Source: DASVFB01 sp963766345
GTDB lineage: Bacteria > Actinomycetota > Thermoleophilia > Gaiellales > Gaiellaceae
DNA: 64,000 bases
Assembly (NCBI GenBank): GCA_963766345.1
Contig: CAVXZL010000001.1
Location: 1 to 64,000 of the forward strand
Reading direction: 5' to 3'
The first letter of the stretch is position 1, and every line of letters begins with the position of its first letter. Below, piece after piece: positions 1-7,924 of the stretch. A program made the position numbers and the translations under genes. Under the pieces are notes generated by a model. That model saw only the letters and a list, made by a program, of their open reading frames with translations. It searched no databases and was not told the DNA's origin.

Positions 1-1
1 A

Positions 2-1411
2 CTCACTGCCGCCGCGGCGCTCGCCGACCGCTACATCCAGGATCGGCACCTGCCCGACAAGGCGATCGACTTGATCGACGAGGCTGCGTCACGCCTGCGC
101 ATCCGCACGATGTCCGCGCCTCCGCGCTACCGCGAGCTCGAGGAAGAGATCGAGAAGGTGCGCAAGGACAAGGAGGCCGCGATCGAGGCGCAGGAGTTCG
201 AGAAGGCCGCGAGCCTGCGCGACAAGGAGCGCAAGCTGACGCAGAAGAAGCGCGATCTCGAGGAGAGCTGGCGCAGCGAGTCCGCCGACGCCGAGCAGCC
301 CGAGGTCGGCGAGGAGGAGATCGCCGACATCGTCTCGATGTGGACCGGCATTCCGGTCTTCAAGCTCACCGAGCAGGAGGCCGAGCGGCTCGTGAACATG
401 GAAGGCGAGCTGCACAAGCGCTACGTCGGCCAGGAGGAGGCGGTGCTCGCCGTCTCGAAGGCGATCCGCCGCGCACGCGCCGGCATCAAGGACCCGAAGC
501 GTCCGACCGCGTCGTTCATCTTCCTCGGCCCGTCGGGGGTGGGGAAGACGGAGCTGTCGCGCGCACTCGCCGAGTTCCTGTTCAACGACGAGGACGCGAT
601 GATCCAGGTCGACATGTCGGAGTACATGGAGAAACACTCCGTGTCCCGGCTCGTCGGCTCGCCTCCGGGCTACATCGGCTATGACGAGGGCGGGCAGCTC
701 ACCGAGGCCGTGCGGCGCAAGCCGTACTCGGTGCTGCTCCTCGACGAGATCGAGAAGGCCCATCCGGACGTCTTCAACATCCTGTTGCAGATCCTCGAGG
801 AGGGGAAGCTGACCGACGCGCAGGGGCGCAAGGTCGACTTCCGCAACACGATCGTGATCATGACGTCGAACATCGGCGCCGCGCAGATCTCGAAGAACCA
901 GTCGCTCGGCTTCTCCAGCGGCGAGGAGGCCGGCCTCACCTACGACGACATGAAGACGAAGGTCATGTCGGAGCTGAAGAAGGTGTTCCGGCCGGAGCTT
1001 CTGAACCGCATCGACGAGGTGATCGTCTTCCACAAGCTGACGAAGGAAGAGATCAAGGTCATCATCGAGTTGCTGATGCGCCGCCTGCGCGAGCAGATGG
1101 GGACGCACGAGGTGACGATCGAGCTCACGGACGAGGCGAAGGATCTCCTTGTCGAGAAGGGCTACGACCCGGCGATGGGCGCGAGGCCTTTGCGCCGCGC
1201 GATCCAGCGGTACATCGAGGATCCTCTGGCGGACTTCGTCCTCGGGCGCTCCCTGGAGCCCGGCTCCACGATCCTGGTCGGCCGGAAGGGCGACATCGTG
1301 GAGGGTGAGACGGAGGTGGACATCGTCGTCCTGCCGCCCGACGTGACCGCCGAGAAGGTGACGGTTCCGCCAGACCAAGAGCCCGCCGAGGAGACTTCGG
1401 TCGAAGAGTGA
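2..1411 (+). CDS. clpC: ATP-dependent Clp protease ATPase subunit ClpC, C-terminal part (5' truncated by window edge)
   Basis: Hsp100/AAA+ unfoldase that feeds substrates to ClpP. The reading frame is open from base 2, with LPDKAIDLIDEA typical of the end of the first AAA+ domain, so the true start lies upstream of the window. A UVR-type coiled-coil middle region follows (EFEKAASLRDKERKL). The second AAA+ domain has Walker A GPSGVGKTEL and Walker B LLLDEIEKAHPD, the pore-loop region GSPPGYIGY, and the C-terminal D2-small domain (GARPLRRAIQRYIEDPL). The acidic tail is usual for actinobacterial ClpC. A strong intrinsic terminator follows the stop directly. Its position beside radA, disA and carD matches a conserved actinobacterial neighbourhood. 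Confidence 0.96.
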   Translation, partial: LTAAAALADRYIQDRHLPDKAIDLIDEAASRLRIRTMSAPPRYRELEEEIEKVRKDKEAAIEAQEFEKAASLRDKERKLTQKKRDLEESWRSESADAEQPEVGEEEIADIVSMWTGIPVFKLTEQEAERLVNMEGELHKRYVGQEEAVLAVSKAIRRARAGIKDPKRPTASFIFLGPSGVGKTELSRALAEFLFNDEDAMIQVDMSEYMEKHSVSRLVGSPPGYIGYDEGGQLTEAVRRKPYSVLLLDEIEKAHPDVFNILLQILEEGKLTDAQGRKVDFRNTIVIMTSNIGAAQISKNQSLGFSSGEEAGLTYDDMKTKVMSELKKVFRPELLNRIDEVIVFHKLTKEEIKVIIELLMRRLREQMGTHEVTIELTDEAKDLLVEKGYDPAMGARPLRRAIQRYIEDPLADFVLGRSLEPGSTILVGRKGDIVEGETEVDIVVLPPDVTAEKVTVPPDQEPAEETSVEE

Positions 1412-1412
1412 C

Positions 1413-1445
1413 GAAGAGGCGCCGCGAGGGCGCCTCTTCTCTTCT
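1413..1445 (+). terminator. Intrinsic terminator of clpC
   Basis: A perfect 11-bp stem (GAAGAGGCGCC at 1413-1423 with GGCGCCTCTTC at 1429-1439) encloses a 5-base loop. It is followed by the pyrimidine-rich run TTCTCTTCTCT. It begins one base after the clpC stop codon. Confidence 0.85.
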
Positions 1446-1566
1446 CTCGCTCGTACCACGTGCGGTGTCCCGCGCGGCGATCGCTGTTGCAGAGCAGTGG
1501 ACGCGGTGAATTGCTGTACCGCAAAATCGATGAGCTTCGAGTCCCGCGCCCGCCGCCGACCAGCGC

Positions 1567-1650
1567 TACGATGGGCTCGCGTGTGAGGCAAGCGCGGGAA
1601 ACCCGCTTCACCCTGAACGGCCCGCTTCGGCGGGCCGTTCGCTTTCTATA
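1567..1650 (+). promoter_or_regulatory. Structured 5' leader / candidate attenuator ahead of the EamA transporter
   Basis: A -10-like TACGAT lies at 1567-1572. About 20 bases later a nested hairpin can form: GTGA..TCAC outer pairing around GCGGG-AAA-CCCGC, roughly 1580-1611. An intrinsic terminator follows at once and ends about 17 bases before the start codon. A terminator placed between promoter and start codon of one gene is the layout of a riboswitch or attenuator. I do not recognise the fold as any named class. No good -35 was found, so the promoter is uncertain. Confidence 0.4.
1615..1648 (+). terminator. Intrinsic terminator with C(UUCG)G tetraloop
   Basis: A perfect 11-bp stem (GAACGGCCCGC at 1615-1625 with GCGGGCCGTTC at 1630-1640) is closed by a C(UUCG)G tetraloop and followed by GCTTTCT. 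It sits just upstream of the EamA start codon. It therefore either ends a short upstream transcript or conditionally blocks EamA transcription. Confidence 0.75.
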
Positions 1651-1657
1651 GAACCTC

Positions 1658-2575
1658 GTGATGCGCCTCTCGACCCTCGCGCGGCGACCCGGGCTCACGG
1701 TGCTCGTCGGCGCAGTGGCGATCGCCTTCTCGGGGATCCTCTTCCGCCTCTCGCATGTCTCGCCGTCCACGGGCGCGTTCTACCGCTGCGTCTGGGCGCT
1801 GCCCGCGCTGTGGCTGATCGTCCGCTGGGAGGAGCGGCGCTGGGGCAAGCGGCCGATTCGCGCGCGCTACTTCGCCTGGCTCGCGGGCGCGTTCTTCGCC
1901 GCCGATCTCGTGCTCTGGCACAACGCGATCGACCAGGTCGGCGCAGGGCTCGCGACCGTGCTCGGCAACACGCAGGTCGTGCTCGTCGGCCTCATCGCCT
2001 GGCTCATCTGGCGCGAGCGGCCGACGACGTCTTCGCTGATCGCGATCCCGGTCGTGCTGTTCGGCGTGATCCTCATCTCCGGCGTGCTCGAGCACGGCGC
2101 CTACGGCAAGAATCCGGCGCTCGGCGCGGTCTTCGGCGTCCTCACCGGGCTCGCGTACACCGCGTTCCTGCTCGCGCTGCGACAGGGCGGACGAGGGGTC
2201 GTCGGCCCTGCGGGTCCGTTGTTCGACGCGACGCTCGCCTCCGCGATCGGGTGCGCGATCATCGGGCTCGCCGTGGGCGATCTCGACTTGACGCCCTCGC
2301 TCGCTGCGCAGGGCTGGCTCGTCCTGCTCGCGCTCAGCTCGCAGGTGCTCGGCTGGCTGCTGATCACGATCTCGCTGCCGCGGCTGCCCGCGGTCGTGAC
2401 GTCGGTCTCGCTCACGCTGCAGCCCGTCTGCTCGGTGATCTTCGCGGCGCTCATCCTGAGCGAGGCGCCGACCGCGTTGCAGCTTGCAGGCGCGGCCGGG
2501 ATCCTGTGCGGGCTCGTGATCTCCTCGCTCGGCCGCCGCGCCGCGCCCGCCGCGGAGCCCGAGCTCGCGGGTTGA
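1658..2575 (+). CDS. EamA-family (drug/metabolite transporter superfamily) permease
   Basis: An integral membrane protein of about 305 residues with roughly ten hydrophobic segments arranged as two EamA halves, usual for DMT-superfamily exporters of amino acids or other metabolites. The first half holds FSGILFRLSHVSPSTGAFYR near the N-terminus. The second half ends in the conserved pattern SLTLQPVCSVIFAALILSE near residue 255. The start is GTG 1658 or the adjacent ATG 1661. The terminator-bearing leader directly upstream suggests attenuation control. Substrate cannot be read from the sequence. Confidence 0.85.
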   Translation: MMRLSTLARRPGLTVLVGAVAIAFSGILFRLSHVSPSTGAFYRCVWALPALWLIVRWEERRWGKRPIRARYFAWLAGAFFAADLVLWHNAIDQVGAGLATVLGNTQVVLVGLIAWLIWRERPTTSSLIAIPVVLFGVILISGVLEHGAYGKNPALGAVFGVLTGLAYTAFLLALRQGGRGVVGPAGPLFDATLASAIGCAIIGLAVGDLDLTPSLAAQGWLVLLALSSQVLGWLLITISLPRLPAVVTSVSLTLQPVCSVIFAALILSEAPTALQLAGAAGILCGLVISSLGRRAAPAAEPELAG

Positions 2576-2630
2576 GATTCGGCACAGAGTCGGGACGAAG
2601 AGCGTCCGCATCGCGGCGTAACCTGGCCCG

Positions 2631-3974
2631 GTGGCGAAGACGGCGGTCAAGTACGCGTGCGCGGAATGCGGCTACACCGCCGGGCGGTGGTTCGGCAAGT
2701 GCCCGGGCTGCAACGCCTTCGGCACGCTGATCGAGGAGGGGCCGCCTGACGTGCCCGGCGGCGTCGTGGCGCCGAAGCCGCTCCTCCGCCTGGTCGACGT
2801 CGACGCCGCCGAAGCCGAGCGCATTCACACCGGCGTCGCCGAGCTCGACCGCGTGCTCGGCGGTGGTCTGGTCCCGGCGTCGCTCGTGCTCGTAGGAGGC
2901 GAGCCCGGTGTAGGCAAGTCGACGCTCTTGCTGATGGCGCTGCGCGCGATGAGCGAGACGCGCCGTGTCGTGCTAGTCACCGGCGAGGAGTCCGTCGCCC
3001 AGGTGAAGCTCCGCGCCGCGCGGCTCGGCGGTGCCGCGAACGTGGAGATCCTCGCCGAGACCGAGCTCGAGACCGTCTGCGCGACGCTCGAGCGCGAGCT
3101 GCCTGACGTCTGCGTGATCGATTCCGTCCAGACGCTGTACGCGTCGGAGCTCGGCTCCGCGCCTGGCTCGGTGGGACAGGTGCGGGAGGCGGCCACGCGC
3201 CTGCTGCGCGTCGCGAAGGAGAACGGCGTCGCGACGATCCTCGTCGGCCACGTGACGAAGGACGGCGCAGTCGCAGGGCCACGCGTCCTCGAGCACCTCG
3301 TCGACTGCGTGCTCCAGTTCGAGGGCGACCGCTACCACGCCCATCGCATCCTCCGCGCCGCGAAGAACCGCTTCGGCTCGACGAACGAGCTCGGCGTCTT
3401 CGAGATGACCGGCGCCGGCCTCGTGGGCGTTCCCGACCCGTCCGCGCTCTTCGGCAAGACCGAGGAAGGCGAGGTCGGAGCAGCCGTCGCATGCGCGCTC
3501 GAAGGGACGCGCCCGCTGCTGCTCGAGATCCAGGCGCTCGTCTCGCCGACCGACCTGGCGATGCCGAGACGAGTCGGCACCGGAGTCGATCCGAAGCGCC
3601 TGGCGATGATCGTCGCCGTGCTCGGCCGGCATGCCGGCGTCAAGCTGGGCGCAGCGGACGTATTCGTCAACGTAGCCGGCGGCGTTCGCATGGACGAGCC
3701 CGGCGGAGACCTTGCCGTCGCGCTCGCAATCGCCTCGGCCGCGAAGGGAACGCCTGTACGAAGCGGGCTCGCCGCGTTCGGCGAGATCGGCCTCACCGGC
3801 AGGCTCCGCCCCGCGGCGCAGGCCGAGCGGCGCCTGGAGGAATGCGCGAAGCTCGGGCTCTCGGTCGCGATCGTCCCGGCGGGAACCGCCGCGCGTGGCA
3901 AACTCAACGTGCTGGAGCAGAAGACGCTGGGACACGCGATGAAGGCGGGGCTCGATGCCGGACAGAGCGGATAA
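2631..3974 (+). CDS. radA: DNA repair protein RadA (Sms)
   Basis: RecA-like ATPase that helps branch migration and processing of recombination intermediates. The N-terminal zinc finger is CAECGYTAGRWFGKCPGC (residues 9-26). Walker A is GGEPGVGKS (about 89-97), followed by the RadA signature KNRFG and a Lon-protease-like C-terminal domain. The length of 447 residues is normal. It starts at GTG and overlaps the disA start by 20 bases. The radA-disA pair is widespread and links recombination to c-di-AMP signalling. Confidence 0.96.
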   Translation: MAKTAVKYACAECGYTAGRWFGKCPGCNAFGTLIEEGPPDVPGGVVAPKPLLRLVDVDAAEAERIHTGVAELDRVLGGGLVPASLVLVGGEPGVGKSTLLLMALRAMSETRRVVLVTGEESVAQVKLRAARLGGAANVEILAETELETVCATLERELPDVCVIDSVQTLYASELGSAPGSVGQVREAATRLLRVAKENGVATILVGHVTKDGAVAGPRVLEHLVDCVLQFEGDRYHAHRILRAAKNRFGSTNELGVFEMTGAGLVGVPDPSALFGKTEEGEVGAAVACALEGTRPLLLEIQALVSPTDLAMPRRVGTGVDPKRLAMIVAVLGRHAGVKLGAADVFVNVAGGVRMDEPGGDLAVALAIASAAKGTPVRSGLAAFGEIGLTGRLRPAAQAERRLEECAKLGLSVAIVPAGTAARGKLNVLEQKTLGHAMKAGLDAGQSG

Positions 3975-5097
3975 GCAGCAGGTCGGCGCCCTCGGGTTCA
4001 CGCGCTCGCCTTCGGAAGACGACCCGCGCCGCGATCCGCGGCTGCTCGCCTCGATCGCCCGCGTCGCGCCCGGCACCGAGCTGAGGCAGGGAATCGAGGA
4101 CATCATCCGCTCCCACGAGGGCGCGCTGATCGTGATCGGCGACCCGGAGGCGCTCGCGTTCCTCTATTCGGGCGGCATGCGCCTCGACATCAACTTCACC
4201 GCTCAGCAGCTCTACGAGCTGTCGAAGATGGACGGCGCGATCATCGTCAAGGACAACCTCACGAAGCTCGCGTACGCGAACGTCCAGCTGATGCCCGACC
4301 CGACGATCTCCTCCAACGAGACGGGCACGCGCCACCGAACCGCCGAGCGCGTGGCGAAGCAGACCGGCGCGCTCGTCGTTTCGATCTCCCAGCAGCGGGA
4401 GACTGTGACGATCTTCCAGGGACGCCAGCGCTACCAGCTCGATCCCGTGCCGATCGTTCTCGCCAAGACGAACCAGGCGCTCGCGACGCTGGACACGTAC
4501 CGCACGCGCCTCGAGCAGGTGCTCACGCGGCTGACGGCACTCGAGTTCCAGAACGCAGTCGTTCTCGACGACGTCCTCGTCGTACTGCAGCGCGCCGAGC
4601 TGACGACGCGCATGGCCGAGGAGATCGAGCGCAACTGCGTCGAGCTCGGCTCGGAGGGCCGCCTGATCAGGATGCGCCTCACCGAGCTGCTCGGCGACGT
4701 CCCCGGCCAGAAGGCAGCCGTGGTCAACGACTATCACGCCGCAGGCGCCGGGCCCGAGGCGGTGCTGGCGCAGGAAGGCGTCGCGGCGCTCAGCTACCAC
4801 GAGCTGCTCGAGTTCGAGCGGCTCGCGGAAATCCTCGGCTACCCGCGCACGATCAACCCGCTCGACCACAGCGTGTCGCCCCGCGGTTACCGGGTGCTGT
4901 CGAACATCCCGCGCCTTCCGCCGAGCGTGGTCCAGAAGGTCGTGGCCGATATGGACGGCCTCGACGCGATCGTCCGCGCCTCCCAGCGCGACCTCGAAGC
5001 TGTGCAGGGCGTGGGCACCGCGCGGGCTCGAGACATCCGCGAGGGGCTCCGTCGGCTCCAGGAACACAACCTCGTCGACCGCTACCTGCAGCTCTAG
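3955..5097 (+). CDS. disA: DNA integrity scanning diadenylate cyclase DisA
   Basis: Makes cyclic di-AMP from two ATP and scans DNA for branched structures. The N-terminal DAC domain shows the active-site motifs DGA (MDGAIIV, near residue 96) and RHR (GTRHRTAERVA, near 125). A helical linker is followed by C-terminal helix-hairpin-helix DNA-binding segments (VQGVGTARARDI). Its 380 residues are typical. Translation is probably coupled to radA by the 20-base overlap. Both catalytic motifs are intact, so activity is expected. Confidence 0.96.
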   Translation: MPDRADKQQVGALGFTRSPSEDDPRRDPRLLASIARVAPGTELRQGIEDIIRSHEGALIVIGDPEALAFLYSGGMRLDINFTAQQLYELSKMDGAIIVKDNLTKLAYANVQLMPDPTISSNETGTRHRTAERVAKQTGALVVSISQQRETVTIFQGRQRYQLDPVPIVLAKTNQALATLDTYRTRLEQVLTRLTALEFQNAVVLDDVLVVLQRAELTTRMAEEIERNCVELGSEGRLIRMRLTELLGDVPGQKAAVVNDYHAAGAGPEAVLAQEGVAALSYHELLEFERLAEILGYPRTINPLDHSVSPRGYRVLSNIPRLPPSVVQKVVADMDGLDAIVRASQRDLEAVQGVGTARARDIREGLRRLQEHNLVDRYLQL

Positions 5098-5110
5098 CTC
5101 GCTACGAGCA

Positions 5111-5156
5111 GGGACTTTGCAGAAAAGTAGCCGATTTGCGGGACTTTTGATACACT
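5111..5156 (+). promoter_or_regulatory. Putative carD promoter with extended -10
   Basis: TGATACACT at 5148-5156 is an extended -10 element; no clear -35 is visible. GGGACTTT occurs twice (5111-5118 and 5140-5147). The first copy forms the inverted repeat ACTTT-N5-AAAGT at 5114-5128. These could be an operator. The carD start codon lies about 75 bases downstream. Confidence 0.5.
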
Positions 5157-5232
5157 CTTAACCACTGCGCCGGGGGCGTCTTCGCCGTCGGCGTCTTGCC
5201 GAGTAGACCCACGACCCGTAGGGGAGGAAGGC

Positions 5233-5802
5233 TTGTTCAAGGTCGGCGACAAGGTGGTGTATCCGCACCACGGAGCAGGCACGATCGTCAAGAAGGAAAA
5301 GCGCGTCGTCCTGGGGGAGAAGCGCGAGTACCTGACGATCAAGATCCTGCACAACGACATGACCGTCAACGTTCCGTGCGAGAACGCCGAGGCCGTCGGC
5401 CTCAGGCAGGTCATCGACGAAGAGATGGTCAAGAAAGTCACCAAGGCACTGACCGGCGGCGGCACTGCGATGCCCAAGAACTGGAACCGCCGCTTCAAGC
5501 ACAACCGCGACAAGATGAAGACCGGCGACATCTTCGAGCTTGCCGAGGTCGTCCGGAACCTGTCGCTCCGCGATCACGAGAAGGGCCTCTCCACGGGTGA
5601 GAAGCAGATGTTCGTGAAGGCCAAGAAGATCCTCGCGTCCGAGCTCATGTACGCGAAGAGCCTCGACGAGGAGGCCGCCGCCGACTGGCTCGACGACGTG
5701 CTCTCCACGAACGGCACGAACGGAACGAACGGCACGAAGAAGACGACGGCGACGGCGAAGACGGCGTCGACCACCAAGACGAAGGCCGGCGCGGCCGCAT
5801 AG
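5233..5802 (+). CDS. carD: CarD-family RNA polymerase-binding transcription factor
   Basis: Binds the RNA polymerase beta subunit and stabilises open complexes, mainly at rRNA and housekeeping promoters. It opens with the CarD/TRCF RNAP-interaction domain (FKVGDKVVYPHHGAG) and ends in a helical DNA-binding domain (residues about 60-160). The low-complexity tail of Asn/Gly/Thr then Thr/Lys repeats (about 160-189) is probably disordered. TTG 5233 is the chosen start because GGGGAGGAAG sits just upstream and the family N-terminus begins there. It leads the carD-ispD-HAD-ispF operon, with ispD one base after its stop. Confidence 0.93.
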   Translation: MFKVGDKVVYPHHGAGTIVKKEKRVVLGEKREYLTIKILHNDMTVNVPCENAEAVGLRQVIDEEMVKKVTKALTGGGTAMPKNWNRRFKHNRDKMKTGDIFELAEVVRNLSLRDHEKGLSTGEKQMFVKAKKILASELMYAKSLDEEAAADWLDDVLSTNGTNGTNGTKKTTATAKTASTTKTKAGAAA

Positions 5803-5803
5803 C

Positions 5804-6460
5804 GTGAGCGTGTGGGCCGTTCTCGCCGCGGCTGGACGGGGCGAGCGGCTCGGCGACGACCGTCCGAAGGCGTTTGCGCGGCTCGGCAACCTCCCGCTGG
5901 TTGCGGAGCCGCTGCGGCGCCTGGACGACTCCGACTGGATCGACGGCATCATCGTCGCCGCTCCGCCGGGCTGGGAGGAGCCCGTCATCGTGCTCGCGGA
6001 GGAGCTCGCCGCCGGAAAGGTGCGGTCGGTGGTGACGGGTGCCGACACGCGCGCGGGCTCGGTCCGGAGCGCGCTCGCGGAGATTCCCGACGAGGCGGCC
6101 GTGATCGTCGTGCACGACGCGGCTCGACCGCTCGTGAGCGACGAGGTGCTCGGCCGGGTGATCGCGCCGTTGTCCGAGGGGTACGACGGTGCGGTGCCGG
6201 TGCTTCCCGTGGCGGACACCGTGAAGCGCGTCGAGCGGGACGAGGTGGTGGAGACACTCGACCGCAACGGGCTCGTCGTGTCGCAGACGCCGCAAGCCTT
6301 CCTCGCGGACGCGCTCCGCCGCGCTGCTTCGGGCGAGGGAACCGACTGCGCCGCCCTCGTCGAGGCCCAGGGCGGCCGGATCAAGGCCGTCGAGGGCGAC
6401 CCGCGGCTCGTCAAGGTCACTTCGCCGGCGGATCTCGAGCTGGTGGCGTCATGGCTGTGA
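5804..6460 (+). CDS. ispD: 2-C-methyl-D-erythritol 4-phosphate cytidylyltransferase IspD
   Basis: Third step of the MEP isoprenoid pathway: CTP plus MEP gives CDP-ME. The nucleotide-binding loop AAAGRGERLG is at the N-terminus with the catalytic lysine in DRPKAF, and VHDAARPLV lies near residue 104. The 218-residue length is normal. It starts at GTG right after carD and overlaps the following HAD gene by ten bases. Its position before ispF is the standard actinobacterial arrangement. Confidence 0.95.
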   Translation: MSVWAVLAAAGRGERLGDDRPKAFARLGNLPLVAEPLRRLDDSDWIDGIIVAAPPGWEEPVIVLAEELAAGKVRSVVTGADTRAGSVRSALAEIPDEAAVIVVHDAARPLVSDEVLGRVIAPLSEGYDGAVPVLPVADTVKRVERDEVVETLDRNGLVVSQTPQAFLADALRRAASGEGTDCAALVEAQGGRIKAVEGDPRLVKVTSPADLELVASWL

Positions 6461-7032
6461 GGGCCGCCGTGTTCGACGTCGGCGAGACGCTGCTCGACGA
6501 GACGGCGCTCTGGGAGAGCGCCGCGGACACCGCGGGGGTTCCGCGTTTCACGCTGATGGGCCTCCTGGGCGGGCTCGCCGCCCGCGGCGAGCCGCACTCG
6601 AACGTCTGGGAGATCCTCGGCGTCGAGCGCCCGGCGACGTCGTGGCCCGGCGACGGTTTCTACCCCGACGCGCTGCCGACCCTGCGCCTGCTCCGTGCGC
6701 GCGGCGTCATCGTCGGCGCGGTGGGCAACACGCCCGTGGAGGCCGAGGAGCTTCTGCGCGAACACGTCGACTTCGTCGGCTCGTCGGCACGATGGGGTGT
6801 CGAGAAGCCGGCGGTCGCGTTCTTCGAGCAGGTCGCCGCCGAGGCCGGCGTGCCCGCCACGGAGATCGCCTACGTCGGAGACCGCGTCGACAACGACGTC
6901 GTCCCGGCGCTCGCGGCGGGGATGGTTGCCGTGCACATCCGGCGCGGCCCGTGGGGGCACCTCCACGAGCCGCCGGCAGCCGCCCTTCGCGTCGCGAGCC
7001 TCGCCGAGCTACCCCGGGTACTCGGTGTCTGA
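6451..7032 (+). CDS. HAD-superfamily hydrolase-like protein with altered motif I
   Basis: A 193-residue HAD-IA type fold: motif I region FDVGETLLDE at residues 8-17, motif II in VGNTPVEAEE, motif III lysine in GVEKPAVAFF, and motif IV in YVGDRVDNDVVPA. The usual DxD of motif I reads D-V-G, so the second aspartate (the acid/base) is glycine. The enzyme may therefore have reduced or altered phosphatase activity. It lies between ispD and ispF with overlaps at both ends, implying co-translation. The substrate is unknown. Confidence 0.85.
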   Translation: MAVRAAVFDVGETLLDETALWESAADTAGVPRFTLMGLLGGLAARGEPHSNVWEILGVERPATSWPGDGFYPDALPTLRLLRARGVIVGAVGNTPVEAEELLREHVDFVGSSARWGVEKPAVAFFEQVAAEAGVPATEIAYVGDRVDNDVVPALAAGMVAVHIRRGPWGHLHEPPAAALRVASLAELPRVLGV

Positions 7033-7513
7033 GCTCCGGATCGGCACCGGCGTCGATGCGCATGCCCTCGAGCCGGGTGTGCCGCTCGTGCTCGGCGGGG
7101 TCTCGTTCGACTCGCCGCGCGGGCTCGCCGGCCACTCCGACGGCGACGTGATCACGCACGCGCTGATCGACGCGTTGCTCGGCGCGGCCGCGCTCGGCGA
7201 TATCGGAGCGATGTTCCCGCCGGACGATCCCGAGCTCAAGGGCGTCTCGTCCGTGAAGCTGCTGCGCGAGGCCTACGGGCAGGTGCGCCGCGCGGGCTAC
7301 GAGCTCGTGAACGCGGACGTCGTCTTCATCGGCCAGGAGCCGCGGCTCGCGCCGGTTCGCGCGCAGATGCAGGAGACGCTCGCCGCGGCGCTCGACCTCG
7401 ACGACCAGGCGAGGATCTCCGTGCGCGCCACGACGACGGACGGCTTGGGCTTCACCGGCCGGGGCGAGGGCCTTGCGGCGCAGGCCGTCGCGCTGCTCGA
7501 GCGGACTACCTAG
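7025..7513 (+). CDS. ispF: 2-C-methyl-D-erythritol 2,4-cyclodiphosphate synthase IspF
   Basis: Fifth MEP-pathway step: converts CDP-ME 2-phosphate to the cyclodiphosphate with release of CMP. The metal-binding GVDAH is at the N-terminus, and HSDGDVITHALIDALLGAA lies near residue 38. FPPDD is near 64 and the C-terminal TTTDGLGFTGRGEG completes the family pattern. The 162-residue length is normal. GTG 7025 is preferred because it gives the family N-terminus (RIGTGVDAH) and overlaps the upstream gene by eight bases. Its 3' end overlaps a convergent gene. Confidence 0.95.
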   Translation: MSELRIGTGVDAHALEPGVPLVLGGVSFDSPRGLAGHSDGDVITHALIDALLGAAALGDIGAMFPPDDPELKGVSSVKLLREAYGQVRRAGYELVNADVVFIGQEPRLAPVRAQMQETLAAALDLDDQARISVRATTTDGLGFTGRGEGLAAQAVALLERTT

Positions 7514-7913
7514 CGCGCCGCTTCGCGCGCTCGAGCCGCCGCCGCTGCTCGCGGCTGAGCCCTTCGGGCACGATCCCCTGCTGCTCCTGCATGTCGAGCA
7601 CGGCCTTCCGCTCCTTCGCCGACAGCTGGGACATCGCCTGCTGCGCCTTCAGCGGATCGTTGGTCGCGCCGCCGTATCGCTTCAGCTTCTTCATCGCGCT
7701 CGCGAGCTCCGGGTTCGACCGCTCCATAGCCGCCTCGGAGGCCTTCTCCAGCAGGCCGCGGAGGAACGGCACCTTCGCCATCGTCGTGAACAGCGGCCGG
7801 AGGTAGCGACCGCCCTTGATCCGCGAGAGGACGAACAGGATCCCGAAGACGAGCGCGACCCCGAGCAGGATCCAGACTGGGAGCAGGATGAGCCAGGGCA
7901 CGGCGAGCAGCAC
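7506..7913 (-). CDS. Small membrane-anchored protein with helical tail, unknown function
   Basis: 135 residues. One or two hydrophobic segments span residues 1-29 (LLAVPWLILLPVWILLGVAL), followed by a basic, helix-rich cytoplasmic region ending in EQRRRLERAKRRAR. No enzymatic motif is visible. The start is GTG. It is the last gene of the mutY operon, 11 bases after the selenoprotein stop, and its 3' end overlaps that of ispF. I do not recognise the family. Confidence 0.65.
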   Translation of the reverse strand: MLLAVPWLILLPVWILLGVALVFGILFVLSRIKGGRYLRPLFTTMAKVPFLRGLLEKASEAAMERSNPELASAMKKLKRYGGATNDPLKAQQAMSQLSAKERKAVLDMQEQQGIVPEGLSREQRRRLERAKRRAR

Positions 7914-7924
7914 GGGTGCCCAGA

